From: Rhodococcus wratislaviensis
Lineage (GTDB): Bacteria; Actinomycetota; Actinomycetes; Mycobacteriales; Mycobacteriaceae
DNA: 64,000 nucleotides
Reading direction: 5' to 3'
NCBI RefSeq assembly: GCF_900455735.1
Contig: NZ_UAUI01000001.1
Location: 496,001 to 560,000, forward strand
Part shown: piece by piece, positions 42,912 through 52,177 of the stretch
Layout of the letters: every line of letters starts with the position of its first letter
Numbering within the stretch: the first letter of the stretch is position 1
Notes under the pieces: model-generated
The model's input: only the letters and a program-made list of their open reading frames with translations
Told to the model about the DNA's origin: nothing
The model's database searches: none
Made by a program: the position numbers and the translations under genes

Positions 42912-44555
42912 ATGAATCTGAGTATCTGGCAGATATTCCGCGCACTCGCGGACGCCCACCCCCAGCTCGAAGCCGTGATCGATCACCAGCGAAGATTTAC
43001 GTATCGCGACCTCGGGGAGCGAGCCACGCGACTGGCCAACGTACTGACCGAACACGGTCTCGGAACCCGTGTTCCTCGGTCCGAGCTGAACCCGTGGGAA
43101 CTCGGCCAAGACACCGTGGCCCTGTTAATGCACAACGGCGTCGAGTACGCCGAGAGCCTGTTGGCCGCGTCCGCCTCCCGAGTGGCTTCGATGAACGTCA
43201 ACTACGCGTACACGCCGGCCGAAATGGAGTACGTGCTCAACGACGGCGGCGCGGCCGCCGTCGTCTACCACGCCCGCCTTGCTCCGGTGCTTGCGGAAGT
43301 GCTTCCGCGACTACGGAGAGAACCTCTGCTGATTCAGGTGGCCGACGACTCGCACACGCCCCTCCTTCCGGGGGCACTGGATTACGAAGAAACACTGTCG
43401 GACTCGTCGACAAGACTGCGCGCAACCGAACACTGCGGCGACGACATCCAGATGATCTACACCGGCGGGACCACCGGAATGCCCAAAGCCGTGTTGTGGC
43501 GCCAGGACGATGTGTGGTCGGCCTGCCTCGCCCGGGGCGATCACCGATACGGGACCACGATCGACGAACTGGTGGCCTACGTCGGCTCGCGCGAGCGGGG
43601 CAAGATCGTGGTGTGCGTTCCTATGATGCATGGATCCGGCGCATTCCAGACCTTCAGTGGCCTGGTCTACGGCGACACCCTCGTCTACACCGGCGAACAG
43701 GGACACTTCCGGGCCGACGATGTTCTGGACACGATCGCACGCGAACGCGTAACGAGCCTGCTGATGATCGGCGAAGCCTACGCCAAACCGCTCGTCGCCG
43801 AACTCGCCACAGGACGCCACGACATCTCCAGCCTGCGCCTGGTGCTCTCAGGTGGTGCACCAATCACCCAACGAAGCAAGCAGGCGCTGACCGCCGCACT
43901 GAAGCCCGCCGCATTCATCGAATTGATGGCGGCGTCCGAAACGGGGAGCGCACTCGAACGGCACGATGCAACCGGAGCAGACCTCCCCAACGGCGTCTTC
44001 CGGCCTCGCCGGGGCGCCGGGGTATCCGTCCTCGATGTGACCCGCACCCACAAGCTCGAGGCGGGGCACAGCGAACCCGGATACCTCGCCAAGGCAGGCT
44101 CGCTGCCGCTGGGTTACCTGGGCGACCAAGCCAAGACCGAGGCAACGTTCACGACCCTCGACGGGCAGCGCTATTCCGTTCCCGGCGATCTGGCACGGCT
44201 ACGCGCCGACGGACTTGTCGAGTTGTTGGGTCGAGATTCGGCAACCATCAACACCGGCGGCGAGAAAGTTTTCGCCGAAGAAGTCGAGGAGGCCCTGACT
44301 ATGCATCCCTCCGTGGCGGACGCCGCGGTCGCGGGCAGGCCGAGTGAGCGCTGGGGCCAGGAGGTGACCGCGATAGTCGAGATCGCCGCCGGAATCGAGA
44401 TCACCGACGAGGAAATCAAAGCCTCCGCTGCCGAATCCATCGCCCGATACAAGCTGCCGAAGAAGATCATTCGCGTCGACAGGGTGCAACGCACAGCGAA
44501 TGGCAAGATCGATCGGCCGTGGGCAAAGAAGGTTGCCGCCGACGGCCTGCTCTGA
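42912..44555 (+). CDS. Acyl-CoA synthetase (AMP-binding, class I adenylate-forming)
   Basis: A 547-residue ligase that activates a carboxylic acid via an acyl-adenylate. Motif A3 is YTGGTTGMPKAVLWR, the hinge and core motifs include INTGGEKVFAEEVEEAL, and the C-terminal catalytic lysine lies in TANGKIDR. Its highest resemblance is to the actinobacterial FadD3/FadD19-like group acting on bulky acids, but that is only a visual impression. The start is an ATG without a clear ribosome site. The transcript ends at the hairpin at 44569-44599. Confidence 0.9.
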   Translation: MNLSIWQIFRALADAHPQLEAVIDHQRRFTYRDLGERATRLANVLTEHGLGTRVPRSELNPWELGQDTVALLMHNGVEYAESLLAASASRVASMNVNYAYTPAEMEYVLNDGGAAAVVYHARLAPVLAEVLPRLRREPLLIQVADDSHTPLLPGALDYEETLSDSSTRLRATEHCGDDIQMIYTGGTTGMPKAVLWRQDDVWSACLARGDHRYGTTIDELVAYVGSRERGKIVVCVPMMHGSGAFQTFSGLVYGDTLVYTGEQGHFRADDVLDTIARERVTSLLMIGEAYAKPLVAELATGRHDISSLRLVLSGGAPITQRSKQALTAALKPAAFIELMAASETGSALERHDATGADLPNGVFRPRRGAGVSVLDVTRTHKLEAGHSEPGYLAKAGSLPLGYLGDQAKTEATFTTLDGQRYSVPGDLARLRADGLVELLGRDSATINTGGEKVFAEEVEEALTMHPSVADAAVAGRPSERWGQEVTAIVEIAAGIEITDEEIKASAAESIARYKLPKKIIRVDRVQRTANGKIDRPWAKKVAADGLL

Positions 44556-44568
44556 CACAGACAGCCAC

Positions 44569-44599
44569 GACTGGCCGGGAACCTCGTTCCCGGCCAGTC
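44569..44599 (+). terminator. Intrinsic terminator after the acyl-CoA synthetase
   Basis: Perfect 14-bp arms (44569-44582 and 44586-44599) with a 3-base loop, followed by ATTTTC. It begins 13 bases past the stop. It also separates the convergent racemase-type gene. Confidence 0.85.
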
Positions 44600-44614
44600 A
44601 TTTTCGTGGAACGG

Positions 44615-45793
44615 TCAGCCCGCAACGCAGCGGATCACGTGCTGTTCGGTCAGTTCGTCGACTTCGGTCTCGGACAGCCCGAGCTCGGACAGCACCTCGC
44701 GGGTATGGGCGCCCAGTCGTACTGCCCCGGCAGGCTCGGCGGCCGGTGTGCCCAGAAACCTCGGCACGGGGGCCGGCTGCAGCATCCCGTCGGAAGCCCT
44801 GACGAAGGTTCCACGCTCCATGTTGTGCGGATGAGCGGCCGCTTCGGCAATGCTGAGGACCGGGCTGATGCAGGTCTCGGCGCCGTCGAAGACCGTCATC
44901 CACTCGTCACGGCAACGCGCTGCAAAGACCTCGGCGATTCGCGCCGTCATCGCCGGCCATGCCGCGTGGTTCATCTGGTCGGCCAGCAACGGTTCATTCG
45001 CCAGCCCCAGCCCGGCCAACAACGCCGAGTAGAATTGCGGTTCCTGACATCCGACCGCGACATAGCCGTCGTCGGCGCATCGATAGACCCCATACCAAGG
45101 TGCGTTGCCGGCAACGAAATTCGCTGTGTCACGGCCGTCCACCCAGCGGCCGAAGCTCAGCTCCCCGAATATTCCGGCCAGCTGTGACACCGCGCCGTCG
45201 ACCATCGCCGCATCCACCACTTGCCCGACACCGGTCGCGCGCGCCGACAGCAAGGCCGCGGTCAGACCGTAGGCCAGCATCATCCCTCCCCCGCCCATGT
45301 CTCCTACCAGGTTCAACGGGATGATGGGCGGCCCTCCCGCCGTACCGGTGTTGTGGAGGACTCCACTCAACGCCAAGTAATTCACATCGTGCCCAGGTAC
45401 CTGAGCGAACGGGCCGTCCTGTCCCCAGCCCGTCATCCTGCCGTACACCAGCGCGGAATTGGCCGCGCACAAAGCGGTGGGCCCGACGCCGAGCCGTTCG
45501 GCGACGCCCGGGCGGAAACCTTCGATCACTGCGTCCGCATCGACGGCCATCCTTCGGACGAGATCCACGCCCGCAGCAGTCTTCATGTCGACGGTCACCG
45601 ATCGCTTGTTCCGGTGCAGTACGGGGAACGGTGTGCGCCGACCGGTGAGCTGAGGAGGATCGAGCCGGATGACATCCGCGCCTTGATCCGCGAGGAGCAT
45701 TCCACAGTACGGAGCCGGGCCGATTCCTCCGAGTTCCACTATCCGCAGACCGGCCAGAGGTCCGGTTGATCTCTTCGGTATCACAGCAAGCAC
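44615..45793 (-). CDS. CaiB-family protein of alpha-methylacyl-CoA racemase type
   Basis: A 392-residue CaiB/BaiF protein. The opening TGPLAGLRIVELGGIGPAPY and the missing transferase-type Asp motif point to the alpha-methylacyl-CoA racemase branch. The expected acid-base pair is present: His in VPGHDVNYLALSG and Asp in GDMGGGGMMLAYG. Such enzymes epimerise the 2-methyl centre so that the stereospecific dehydrogenase can act on branched acyl-CoAs. The start is a GTG at 45793 with GGAG upstream; another GTG at 45784 is possible. It suggests a branched-chain or isoprenoid-like substrate. Confidence 0.85.
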   Translation of the reverse strand: MLAVIPKRSTGPLAGLRIVELGGIGPAPYCGMLLADQGADVIRLDPPQLTGRRTPFPVLHRNKRSVTVDMKTAAGVDLVRRMAVDADAVIEGFRPGVAERLGVGPTALCAANSALVYGRMTGWGQDGPFAQVPGHDVNYLALSGVLHNTGTAGGPPIIPLNLVGDMGGGGMMLAYGLTAALLSARATGVGQVVDAAMVDGAVSQLAGIFGELSFGRWVDGRDTANFVAGNAPWYGVYRCADDGYVAVGCQEPQFYSALLAGLGLANEPLLADQMNHAAWPAMTARIAEVFAARCRDEWMTVFDGAETCISPVLSIAEAAAHPHNMERGTFVRASDGMLQPAPVPRFLGTPAAEPAGAVRLGAHTREVLSELGLSETEVDELTEQHVIRCVAG

Positions 45794-46250
45794 CTCAACT
45801 TCTCCGACGGGGTACACGCGTGGGCCAGGGTGGGCAACCACGCGGGGGCGTAATAGGAAGCGGACTGCTTCACGTAAGTCGTCGCCCATGGCGGTCGTTG
45901 CTCGGACTACACCGCCAGACCGTGACACTACACCCGATTGCTTTTATACATCCATCGCCGACTCTCGTCTTTCAAGAGCATCAACTCGAAGATCACTCGG
46001 ATCGATTGGCAAAACGAATCTTTACAAGAGTTGGTCAGATACCTAGGATTGCGCAGTAAGGAACCCGACACTGGCGCGAGTGGGACGCACACCCCTGTAA
46101 CGCAACGAGCACACGTTGCGTTTGTCCCGTCCCGAAGCGACGGCCAATGCCGTTGGCGAACGTCGATGACGCTACGCAAGCCCTTCACTGCGCGGGTCTC
46201 ATCGACAACCCGCGCTCTCGCCACGAGGGCAGAGGAAAGGTAGCTTTTCG
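45794..46250. other. 457-base divergent intergenic region
   Basis: It lies between the racemase-type gene (minus) and the ligase-thiolase operon (plus). No supported gene. The centre (about 45935-46060) is AT-richer than its surroundings, and probably carries both promoters. Short frames here lack ribosome sites. Confidence 0.5.
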
Positions 46251-47930
46251 ATGACAGAGGTCACGACGATGAACTTGCCTCGTTCACTGACTTACCCGCA
46301 TGTAGGCGTCGACGCGGCCGTCGACGCCGCCGGCCGCGCCTACGGCGATCGCATCGCCTTGCGCGACGGAGCCGAGACACTGACCTTCGCCGAACTCGCC
46401 GATCGGGTCCGGCGCGTTGCCGGCGGACTGCGCGAGCGCGGGATCGGCACCGGCGACATTGTCATGATCCACCTGCCCAACTCGATCTGGCACGAGGTCG
46501 CCTACTTCGGCATCCTCGCCGCCGGGGCCGCCGCAGCGCCGGTCAACCCGGCGCAGCCCCCCATCGCCCTCCGGCAACAGATGGCGGACCTGCGGGTAAC
46601 CGCGGCAGTCACCGGGTCCAGCTGCGGAACACGACTGGCCGACGCCGGGACCGAGGACCTGCGACTGATCGTCCACATCGGTCCCGCCAGCCCCGGCCTC
46701 ACTCCATCCCATCTCGTCGACTTCACCGAACTTCTTGCCGCACAGCCGATCATCGAGAAATTGACGACGCCGGACACACTCGCTCACCTGCAGCTCACGG
46801 GTGGCACGACCGGACGCTCCAAAGGGGTCCGGGTCCTGCATCGCAACATTCTTGCGCACGCCGTTCAGCAGGCGGCATGGCGAGCCGGCCATCAGGTCCG
46901 GATAGACAACTCCGAAGATCTCACACTCGAACCGCTGGCGTCCGCCGACGACTTCCCCCTCCATCCCGGCAGGGACGTGCAGGTATCCACCGCACCGATG
47001 TTCCACGGGCTGGCAATGGTGAGCCTGGTTCTGAACATCCTCTGCGGCACGACAACGGTCCTTTTCGGGCGGTTCCAGGCCTCGGCATACCTCGCCGCCG
47101 TTGAGGAGCATCGAGCCACGTACATGACCGGCGCACCCGCGTTCTACCACGCTCTTCTGGCCGCCCCCGACCTCGAATCATACGACCTGAGTTCGGTCCG
47201 GCTGGCGTACGGCGGTGGCGCCCCGATGGACAGCAACACCCTGACCCGGCTTCGCCGGGCACTGCCCTGCGCCGTCGTCGCCGAGGGCTACGGGTTGAGC
47301 GAAGCAACCGGCAGCCTCGCCTCGATGCGGTTGACGCGTCCCTCCGAGAACCCCAAGGGCACGGTGGGCACGCCAACCCCCGACACTGTCCTGCAGATCC
47401 GCTCGGAGGACGGCCGAACACTGCTCGAACCCGGCGAGATCGGTGAAATCTGGGCGCGGGGACCGCAAATCACAGACGGCTACCATGGCGACCCTCAACT
47501 GACTGCGAAGCAGTTCGACGGCGGCTGGCTGCGCACCGGAGACCTCGGCCACCTCGATGACAAGGGCTTTCTGTTCCTTGCCGGCCGGGCCAAGGACATG
47601 ATCATCTACAAGGGCTACAACGTCTACCCACAACACTTGGAAGAAGTTCTGGCCGACCATCCGGACGTCGCCGAAGTATCGGTGGTCGGCACCGCCGTCG
47701 AAGGGGTCGGTGAGACCCCCGTGGCTTTCGTCGTCGTCCGCGCCGGCGCCGAACACCGCAAGACGCTGCTCACCGAGTTGCTGGCACATGTTTCCGAACG
47801 GGTAGCGCCCTACCAACGAATCCACGCGGTGCACGTGGTCGATGCGATGCCGCTCTCGGCTACCGGAAAAGTGCTCAAGGCTGCATTGAGGGAACTTCTG
47901 CCAGAACAAATCAACGAGATCAGGAGCTGA
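46251..47930 (+). CDS. Acyl-CoA synthetase, first of an operon
   Basis: A 559-residue adenylate-forming ligase with A3 motif LQLTGGTTGRSKGVRVLHR, the YKGYNVYPQHLEEVLADHP region and a catalytic lysine in SATGKVLKAALREL. A stretch of about 30 residues between the A3 motif and the STAPMFHGLAMV block (IDNSEDLTLEPLASADDFPL and neighbours) is extra relative to typical family members and recurs, diverged, in the ligase two genes downstream. An AAAGG site precedes the start. It heads ligase-thiolase-ligase-ACAD. Confidence 0.9.
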   Translation: MTEVTTMNLPRSLTYPHVGVDAAVDAAGRAYGDRIALRDGAETLTFAELADRVRRVAGGLRERGIGTGDIVMIHLPNSIWHEVAYFGILAAGAAAAPVNPAQPPIALRQQMADLRVTAAVTGSSCGTRLADAGTEDLRLIVHIGPASPGLTPSHLVDFTELLAAQPIIEKLTTPDTLAHLQLTGGTTGRSKGVRVLHRNILAHAVQQAAWRAGHQVRIDNSEDLTLEPLASADDFPLHPGRDVQVSTAPMFHGLAMVSLVLNILCGTTTVLFGRFQASAYLAAVEEHRATYMTGAPAFYHALLAAPDLESYDLSSVRLAYGGGAPMDSNTLTRLRRALPCAVVAEGYGLSEATGSLASMRLTRPSENPKGTVGTPTPDTVLQIRSEDGRTLLEPGEIGEIWARGPQITDGYHGDPQLTAKQFDGGWLRTGDLGHLDDKGFLFLAGRAKDMIIYKGYNVYPQHLEEVLADHPDVAEVSVVGTAVEGVGETPVAFVVVRAGAEHRKTLLTELLAHVSERVAPYQRIHAVHVVDAMPLSATGKVLKAALRELLPEQINEIRS

Positions 47931-47936
47931 AGACAC

Positions 47937-49103
47937 ATGCGGGATGCAGTCATTGTGGACGCGGTTCGGACCGCAGTCGGTAAGCGGGGTGGGTCGCTGG
48001 CCCGGACACACTCGGCCTCGCTGGCCGCTCATGTCCTGGTCGCGCTGGCCGACCGCACAGGTCTGGAACCGGCTCTTGTCGACGATGTGGTCTGGGGCTG
48101 CGGCAGCGCAGTGGGAATGCAGGCCGGCTGTATCGCCCGCGGTGCGGTCCTCGCGGCGGGCTGGCCCGAATCCGTCCCGGGTGTGACGGTGGACCGCCAA
48201 TGCGGTTCGTCGCAGCAGGCCGTGCACCAGGCCGCCGCGGGCGTCGTGTCCGGGCAGTACGACATCGCGGTCGCCGGCGGAGTGGAAGTCATGAGTGCCG
48301 TCCCGCTCGGAGCCAACCGGCTGGACGGGAGCTGCGGTGAACCATACGGTCCGGATGTGTGGAACCGCTATGACGGCGTTCGGTTCCATCAGGGCGTGGG
48401 AGCCCAAATGATCGCCGATGAGTACGGCATCACGCGCACCGAGATGGACCAGCATGGATTCGACTCGCATGCCCGTGCCGCCGCAGCCCAGGACGAGGGG
48501 CGCTTCGTTGGACAGATTGCTCCGATCAAGGTGACCGGCGAGGACGAGCGCGTGTACGTTTTCGACACCGACGAGGGTGTACGTCGCAGCACCACGATGG
48601 AGGCCTTGGCCCGGCTCGGACCCGCCTTCGGTGAGGGTGGCACCATCACGGCTGGAAATGCCTCGCAGATCTCCGACGGCGCCGCAGCTCTACTCATCAC
48701 GACCAGCGAGCTGGCCCGGGCGTACGGCTGGACCCCGATGGCCCGGATCCACACAGCTGTGGTCGCCGGCACCGACCCTGTCACGATGCTCAAGGGTCCG
48801 ATCCCTGCCACCGCCAAGGCACTACGCCGCTCCGGTCTGAGCCTTCGAGATATCGGCGTCTACGAGATCAACGAGGCTTTCGCCTCGGTGTCCCTCGCCT
48901 GGACCCGGGCAACGGGGGCAGACTACGCACGTATGAACCCCCTGGGCGGAGCGATGGCCATCGGACATCCGATCGGAGGCTCGGGTGCGCGCATCATGAC
49001 GACCATGGTCCATCACATGCACGACAACGGAATCCGTTACGGATTGCAGTCGATGTGCGAGGGCGGCGGGATGGCGAACGCCACGATTCTCGAACTTCTC
49101 TGA
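47937..49103 (+). CDS. Acetyl-CoA acyltransferase (thiolase)
   Basis: A 388-residue degradative thiolase. The nucleophilic cysteine is Cys89 in VDRQCGSSQQ, the NEAF block (YEINEAFASV) and the GHPIGGSGAR histidine motif are present, and the second cysteine lies in MCEGGGMANA near 374. All catalytic residues are intact. It starts six bases after the ligase stop. It would perform the last step, releasing acetyl-CoA or propionyl-CoA. Confidence 0.93.
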   Translation: MRDAVIVDAVRTAVGKRGGSLARTHSASLAAHVLVALADRTGLEPALVDDVVWGCGSAVGMQAGCIARGAVLAAGWPESVPGVTVDRQCGSSQQAVHQAAAGVVSGQYDIAVAGGVEVMSAVPLGANRLDGSCGEPYGPDVWNRYDGVRFHQGVGAQMIADEYGITRTEMDQHGFDSHARAAAAQDEGRFVGQIAPIKVTGEDERVYVFDTDEGVRRSTTMEALARLGPAFGEGGTITAGNASQISDGAAALLITTSELARAYGWTPMARIHTAVVAGTDPVTMLKGPIPATAKALRRSGLSLRDIGVYEINEAFASVSLAWTRATGADYARMNPLGGAMAIGHPIGGSGARIMTTMVHHMHDNGIRYGLQSMCEGGGMANATILELL

Positions 49104-49160
49104 CCCGCCGGAGCAGGACAGACACCAACACAAGGGGCGCTGGCCCACAAGGGAGAACCA

Positions 49161-50885
49161 ATGACCGTCGTCTGGCCGAAGGGCATGCCCCACCATCTCG
49201 ACTATCCGAGAGTGGGGATGGACGCGATTCTCGCGGGCGCGGCCCGCTCCTTCCCCGATCGGATCGCCTTGCGCGACGGAGACGACACGCTCACCTATGC
49301 CGAACTGCACGACGCGGCGCTCCGCGTGGCCGGCGGACTGCGAGCCCGTGGAATCGCACCCGGTGATGCCGTCGCCCTGCACCTACCGAACTCGATGTGG
49401 TTCATCGTCGCGTACTACGGGGTTCTGTGTTCGGGTGCCGCAGTGGCACCTCTCAGCACTGCTCAGCCCGCGACGGTACTGAAGCAGCAGTTGACGGACA
49501 GCGACGTCAAGGCTGTCTTCATCCATCCCAGCACCTGGTCGGTGTTCGGTGGGAACACCGCTCCGGAGTCGGTGCAGTTCTTCGTCGGGGTTCCCGGCAC
49601 TGCCGTTGCCCCTGTTCCCGCTGAGCAGGGGTCCCCCGAACCGGCGCTGCCAGGCAGCCTGGTCGCCCTCGAGGACTTGCTCGGCACCGATCCGTTGCTC
49701 GGCTACCATGCCGATCCCGAACTGGTGGCACACCTGCAATTGACCGGTGGCACGACGGGGCTGCCGAAAGCCGTCCGTGTATTGCACCGGAACCTGGTCG
49801 CCAACACACTGCAGATCGGGTGCTGGAAGTCGGCCGCGCTCCCGGATTTGGACGAGGCGGGCAGGATCCGACTGCGCAGTGTGCCCAACGCCCAGACCAG
49901 GTACACACTCGAACCGGGACAGAGCGCGACGCTCGCAATCGCCCCGTTCTTTCACAGCCTCGGTTTGGTGGGCTACAACGTCCATGTTCTGCTCGGCACC
50001 ACTGTGGTCCTTTCCGGACGCTTCGACCCGGACTGGGTGCTCGATGCCTTCGGTCGCTTCGGGATCAATTCCATCGGAGGCTCGCCAACGATGTTCTATG
50101 CGCTGCTGCACAGCCCGGTGATGGCGAAGGCGGACCTGTCCTCCGTGCGGTTGCTTTCGTCCGGGGCCGGGCCGATCGATACCGAATCCCAGAACCGTCT
50201 GCGTACAGCTTTTCCGAACGCGCTCATCGCGGACGCCTACGGATTGAGCGAGGCGACCGCACTCGTGACGACCACCCCGCTCGGCGAAAACGCATCGCTC
50301 GTGCCAAAGGGCAGTATCGGTGTTCCAGTGTTCGATACCGAAGTCGAGATCCGGGCCGAGGACCGGCGCACCGTTCTCGCCCAGGGCGAGACGGGCGAGC
50401 TGTGGGTACGCGGACCGCAGATCACAGACGGATATGATCGCCGGCCCGACCTTACCGCCGAACAGTTCGTAGACGGCTGGCTACGCACCGGTGACCTGGG
50501 GAGCGTCGACGAGAGCGGTTGCATTTCGCTCGCCGGACGCGCGAAGGACATGCTGGTCTACAAGGGCTACAACGTCTACCCGCAACCGCTCGAGGAAATC
50601 CTCTGCTCGCACCCCGCAATCGCCCAGGCCGCGGTGGTCGGCAAGAAGGATCCCGCAGCCGGCCAGGTGCCCGTGGGATTCGTGGTGCTGCAACCGCCCT
50701 ACGATGACGCAATCCATTGTAGCCAAACCTTTCTCGACGATCTGATGGCCTTTGTCGCAGCCAGGGTTGCGCCATACCAGAAAGTCCGTGAGATCTACGT
50801 GGTCGATTCCCTTCCCTCGACTCCGACCGGGAAGATCCTCAAGACCAAGCTCCGTGACCGTCTCGAGTGCAACAGCGGCAGCTGA
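49161..50885 (+). CDS. Acyl-CoA synthetase, paralogue of the operon's first gene
   Basis: A 574-residue ligase clearly duplicated from the first gene of the operon: both share RIALRDG, RVAGGLR, HLPNS and GGTTG blocks in register and the same inserted segment. The A3 motif is LQLTGGTTGLPKAVRVLHR, and the C-terminal lysine lies in TPTGKILKTKL. Having two related ligases in one operon suggests activation of two different acids, for instance the starting acid and a later pathway intermediate. Confidence 0.9.
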   Translation: MTVVWPKGMPHHLDYPRVGMDAILAGAARSFPDRIALRDGDDTLTYAELHDAALRVAGGLRARGIAPGDAVALHLPNSMWFIVAYYGVLCSGAAVAPLSTAQPATVLKQQLTDSDVKAVFIHPSTWSVFGGNTAPESVQFFVGVPGTAVAPVPAEQGSPEPALPGSLVALEDLLGTDPLLGYHADPELVAHLQLTGGTTGLPKAVRVLHRNLVANTLQIGCWKSAALPDLDEAGRIRLRSVPNAQTRYTLEPGQSATLAIAPFFHSLGLVGYNVHVLLGTTVVLSGRFDPDWVLDAFGRFGINSIGGSPTMFYALLHSPVMAKADLSSVRLLSSGAGPIDTESQNRLRTAFPNALIADAYGLSEATALVTTTPLGENASLVPKGSIGVPVFDTEVEIRAEDRRTVLAQGETGELWVRGPQITDGYDRRPDLTAEQFVDGWLRTGDLGSVDESGCISLAGRAKDMLVYKGYNVYPQPLEEILCSHPAIAQAAVVGKKDPAAGQVPVGFVVLQPPYDDAIHCSQTFLDDLMAFVAARVAPYQKVREIYVVDSLPSTPTGKILKTKLRDRLECNSGS

Positions 50886-50935
50886 CCGCTTGCCCCTCAC
50901 ACACCCATCCCGTACGCACAACAAGGAAATGCCCG

Positions 50936-52093
50936 ATGCAGCGAACGCTCTTCACCGAAGATCACCATGCCTTCCGCGAATCAATTCGCGGTTTCCTCGC
51001 CAAGGAGGTCGTTCCGTACTACGCCCAGTGGGAGCGGGACGGAATGGTACCCAGAGATCTGTATCGCAAGCTCGGTGACATCGGATACTTCGGCATCGCA
51101 GTCCCCGAGCAGTACGGCGGTGCTGGAATCAGCTCGTACAAGTACCAGGCCGTCGTCGCCGAGGAAGTATCCCGGGTGGGAGTCAGCCTCGGCGCGGCCG
51201 GCGCTCATCTTCTACTCGGCCTCCCCTACCTCCTCGAGTTCGGCACCGACGAACAACGTCGACGGTGGATGCCCGGATTCATGTCCGGCGACATCATGAC
51301 GGCCCTTGCAATGACCGAACCCGGGGCAGGTTCCGATCTCGCCGGAATCCGCACCAACGCAACCCTGTCCGCTGACGGTTCCCACTACGTCGTCAACGGC
51401 GCGAAAACCTTCATCAGCGGCGGCGCCCAGGCTGACCTGATCATTGTCGTCTGCCGCACATCCCCGGCGGCTGCCGACGATCGGCGTGCGGGACTGTCTC
51501 TGCTGTGCGTCGACACCAAGAGTGAGGGTTTCGAGGTCGGTCGCACCCTCGACAAGATCGGTATGCGCACATCCGACACCGCCGAACTGTCGTTCACGGA
51601 CGTCACCGTCCCCGCGGAGAACCTCCTCGGGGAGGAGGGCATGGCGTTCAGCTACCTCACTCACAACCTCGTCCAGGAGCGGCTGGGTTGCGGATACACA
51701 AGCTTCGCCCAAGCCGCGGCGGCAATCGCCTTCACCACCCACTATGTTCAGGAGCGCAAGGTGTTCGGCAAGCTACTGTCAAGTTTCCAGAACACCAAGT
51801 TCGTCCTCGCCGAATGTGCCGCCGAAGTCGAAGCCGCCCAAGCGATGGTGGACAAGGCAGTGGAGCTCTTCGACGCACACGCGCTCGGCGCGGCAGACGC
51901 CGCGAAGGTGAAACTGTTCTGCACCGAGGTCGCCGGACGGGTGATCGACAAGTGCCTGCAACTGCACGGCGGCTACGGCTACATCCTCGAGTACCCCATC
52001 GCCCGCCTCTACACCGACACCCGCGTCAGCCGAATCTTCGCCGGCTCGAACGAAGTCATGAAGACGATCATCGCCAAGGACATGTACCTCTAG
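50936..52093 (+). CDS. Acyl-CoA dehydrogenase, long-chain/isovaleryl-like
   Basis: A 385-residue enzyme. The ATG at 50936 follows AAGGA; the earlier in-frame start overlaps the ligase end and lacks a site. The flavin signature is MTEPGAGSDLAG. The C-terminal glutamate is replaced (FAGSNEVMK) and a Glu is found in LVQERLG, so the base lies on helix G as in long-chain or isovaleryl-CoA enzymes. It resembles the module B ACAD along its length. It ends the operon, followed by the 27-bp hairpin. Confidence 0.92.
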   Translation: MQRTLFTEDHHAFRESIRGFLAKEVVPYYAQWERDGMVPRDLYRKLGDIGYFGIAVPEQYGGAGISSYKYQAVVAEEVSRVGVSLGAAGAHLLLGLPYLLEFGTDEQRRRWMPGFMSGDIMTALAMTEPGAGSDLAGIRTNATLSADGSHYVVNGAKTFISGGAQADLIIVVCRTSPAAADDRRAGLSLLCVDTKSEGFEVGRTLDKIGMRTSDTAELSFTDVTVPAENLLGEEGMAFSYLTHNLVQERLGCGYTSFAQAAAAIAFTTHYVQERKVFGKLLSSFQNTKFVLAECAAEVEAAQAMVDKAVELFDAHALGAADAAKVKLFCTEVAGRVIDKCLQLHGGYGYILEYPIARLYTDTRVSRIFAGSNEVMKTIIAKDMYL

Positions 52094-52113
52094 ACCGAGT
52101 GAGGACCCAAGTC

Positions 52114-52170
52114 CGTCACATACAGGTGTCGCCCCCGACCGGCGGTCGGGGGCGACACCTGTATGTGACG
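52114..52170. terminator. Perfect 27-bp stem hairpin between convergent genes
   Basis: Arms 52114-52140 and 52144-52170 pair without a mismatch around a 3-base loop. It sits 20 bases after the ACAD stop and seven bases before the SDR stop on the other strand, so it can terminate both transcripts. It lacks a U-tract. Confidence 0.9.
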
Positions 52171-52177
52171 CGCCGCG

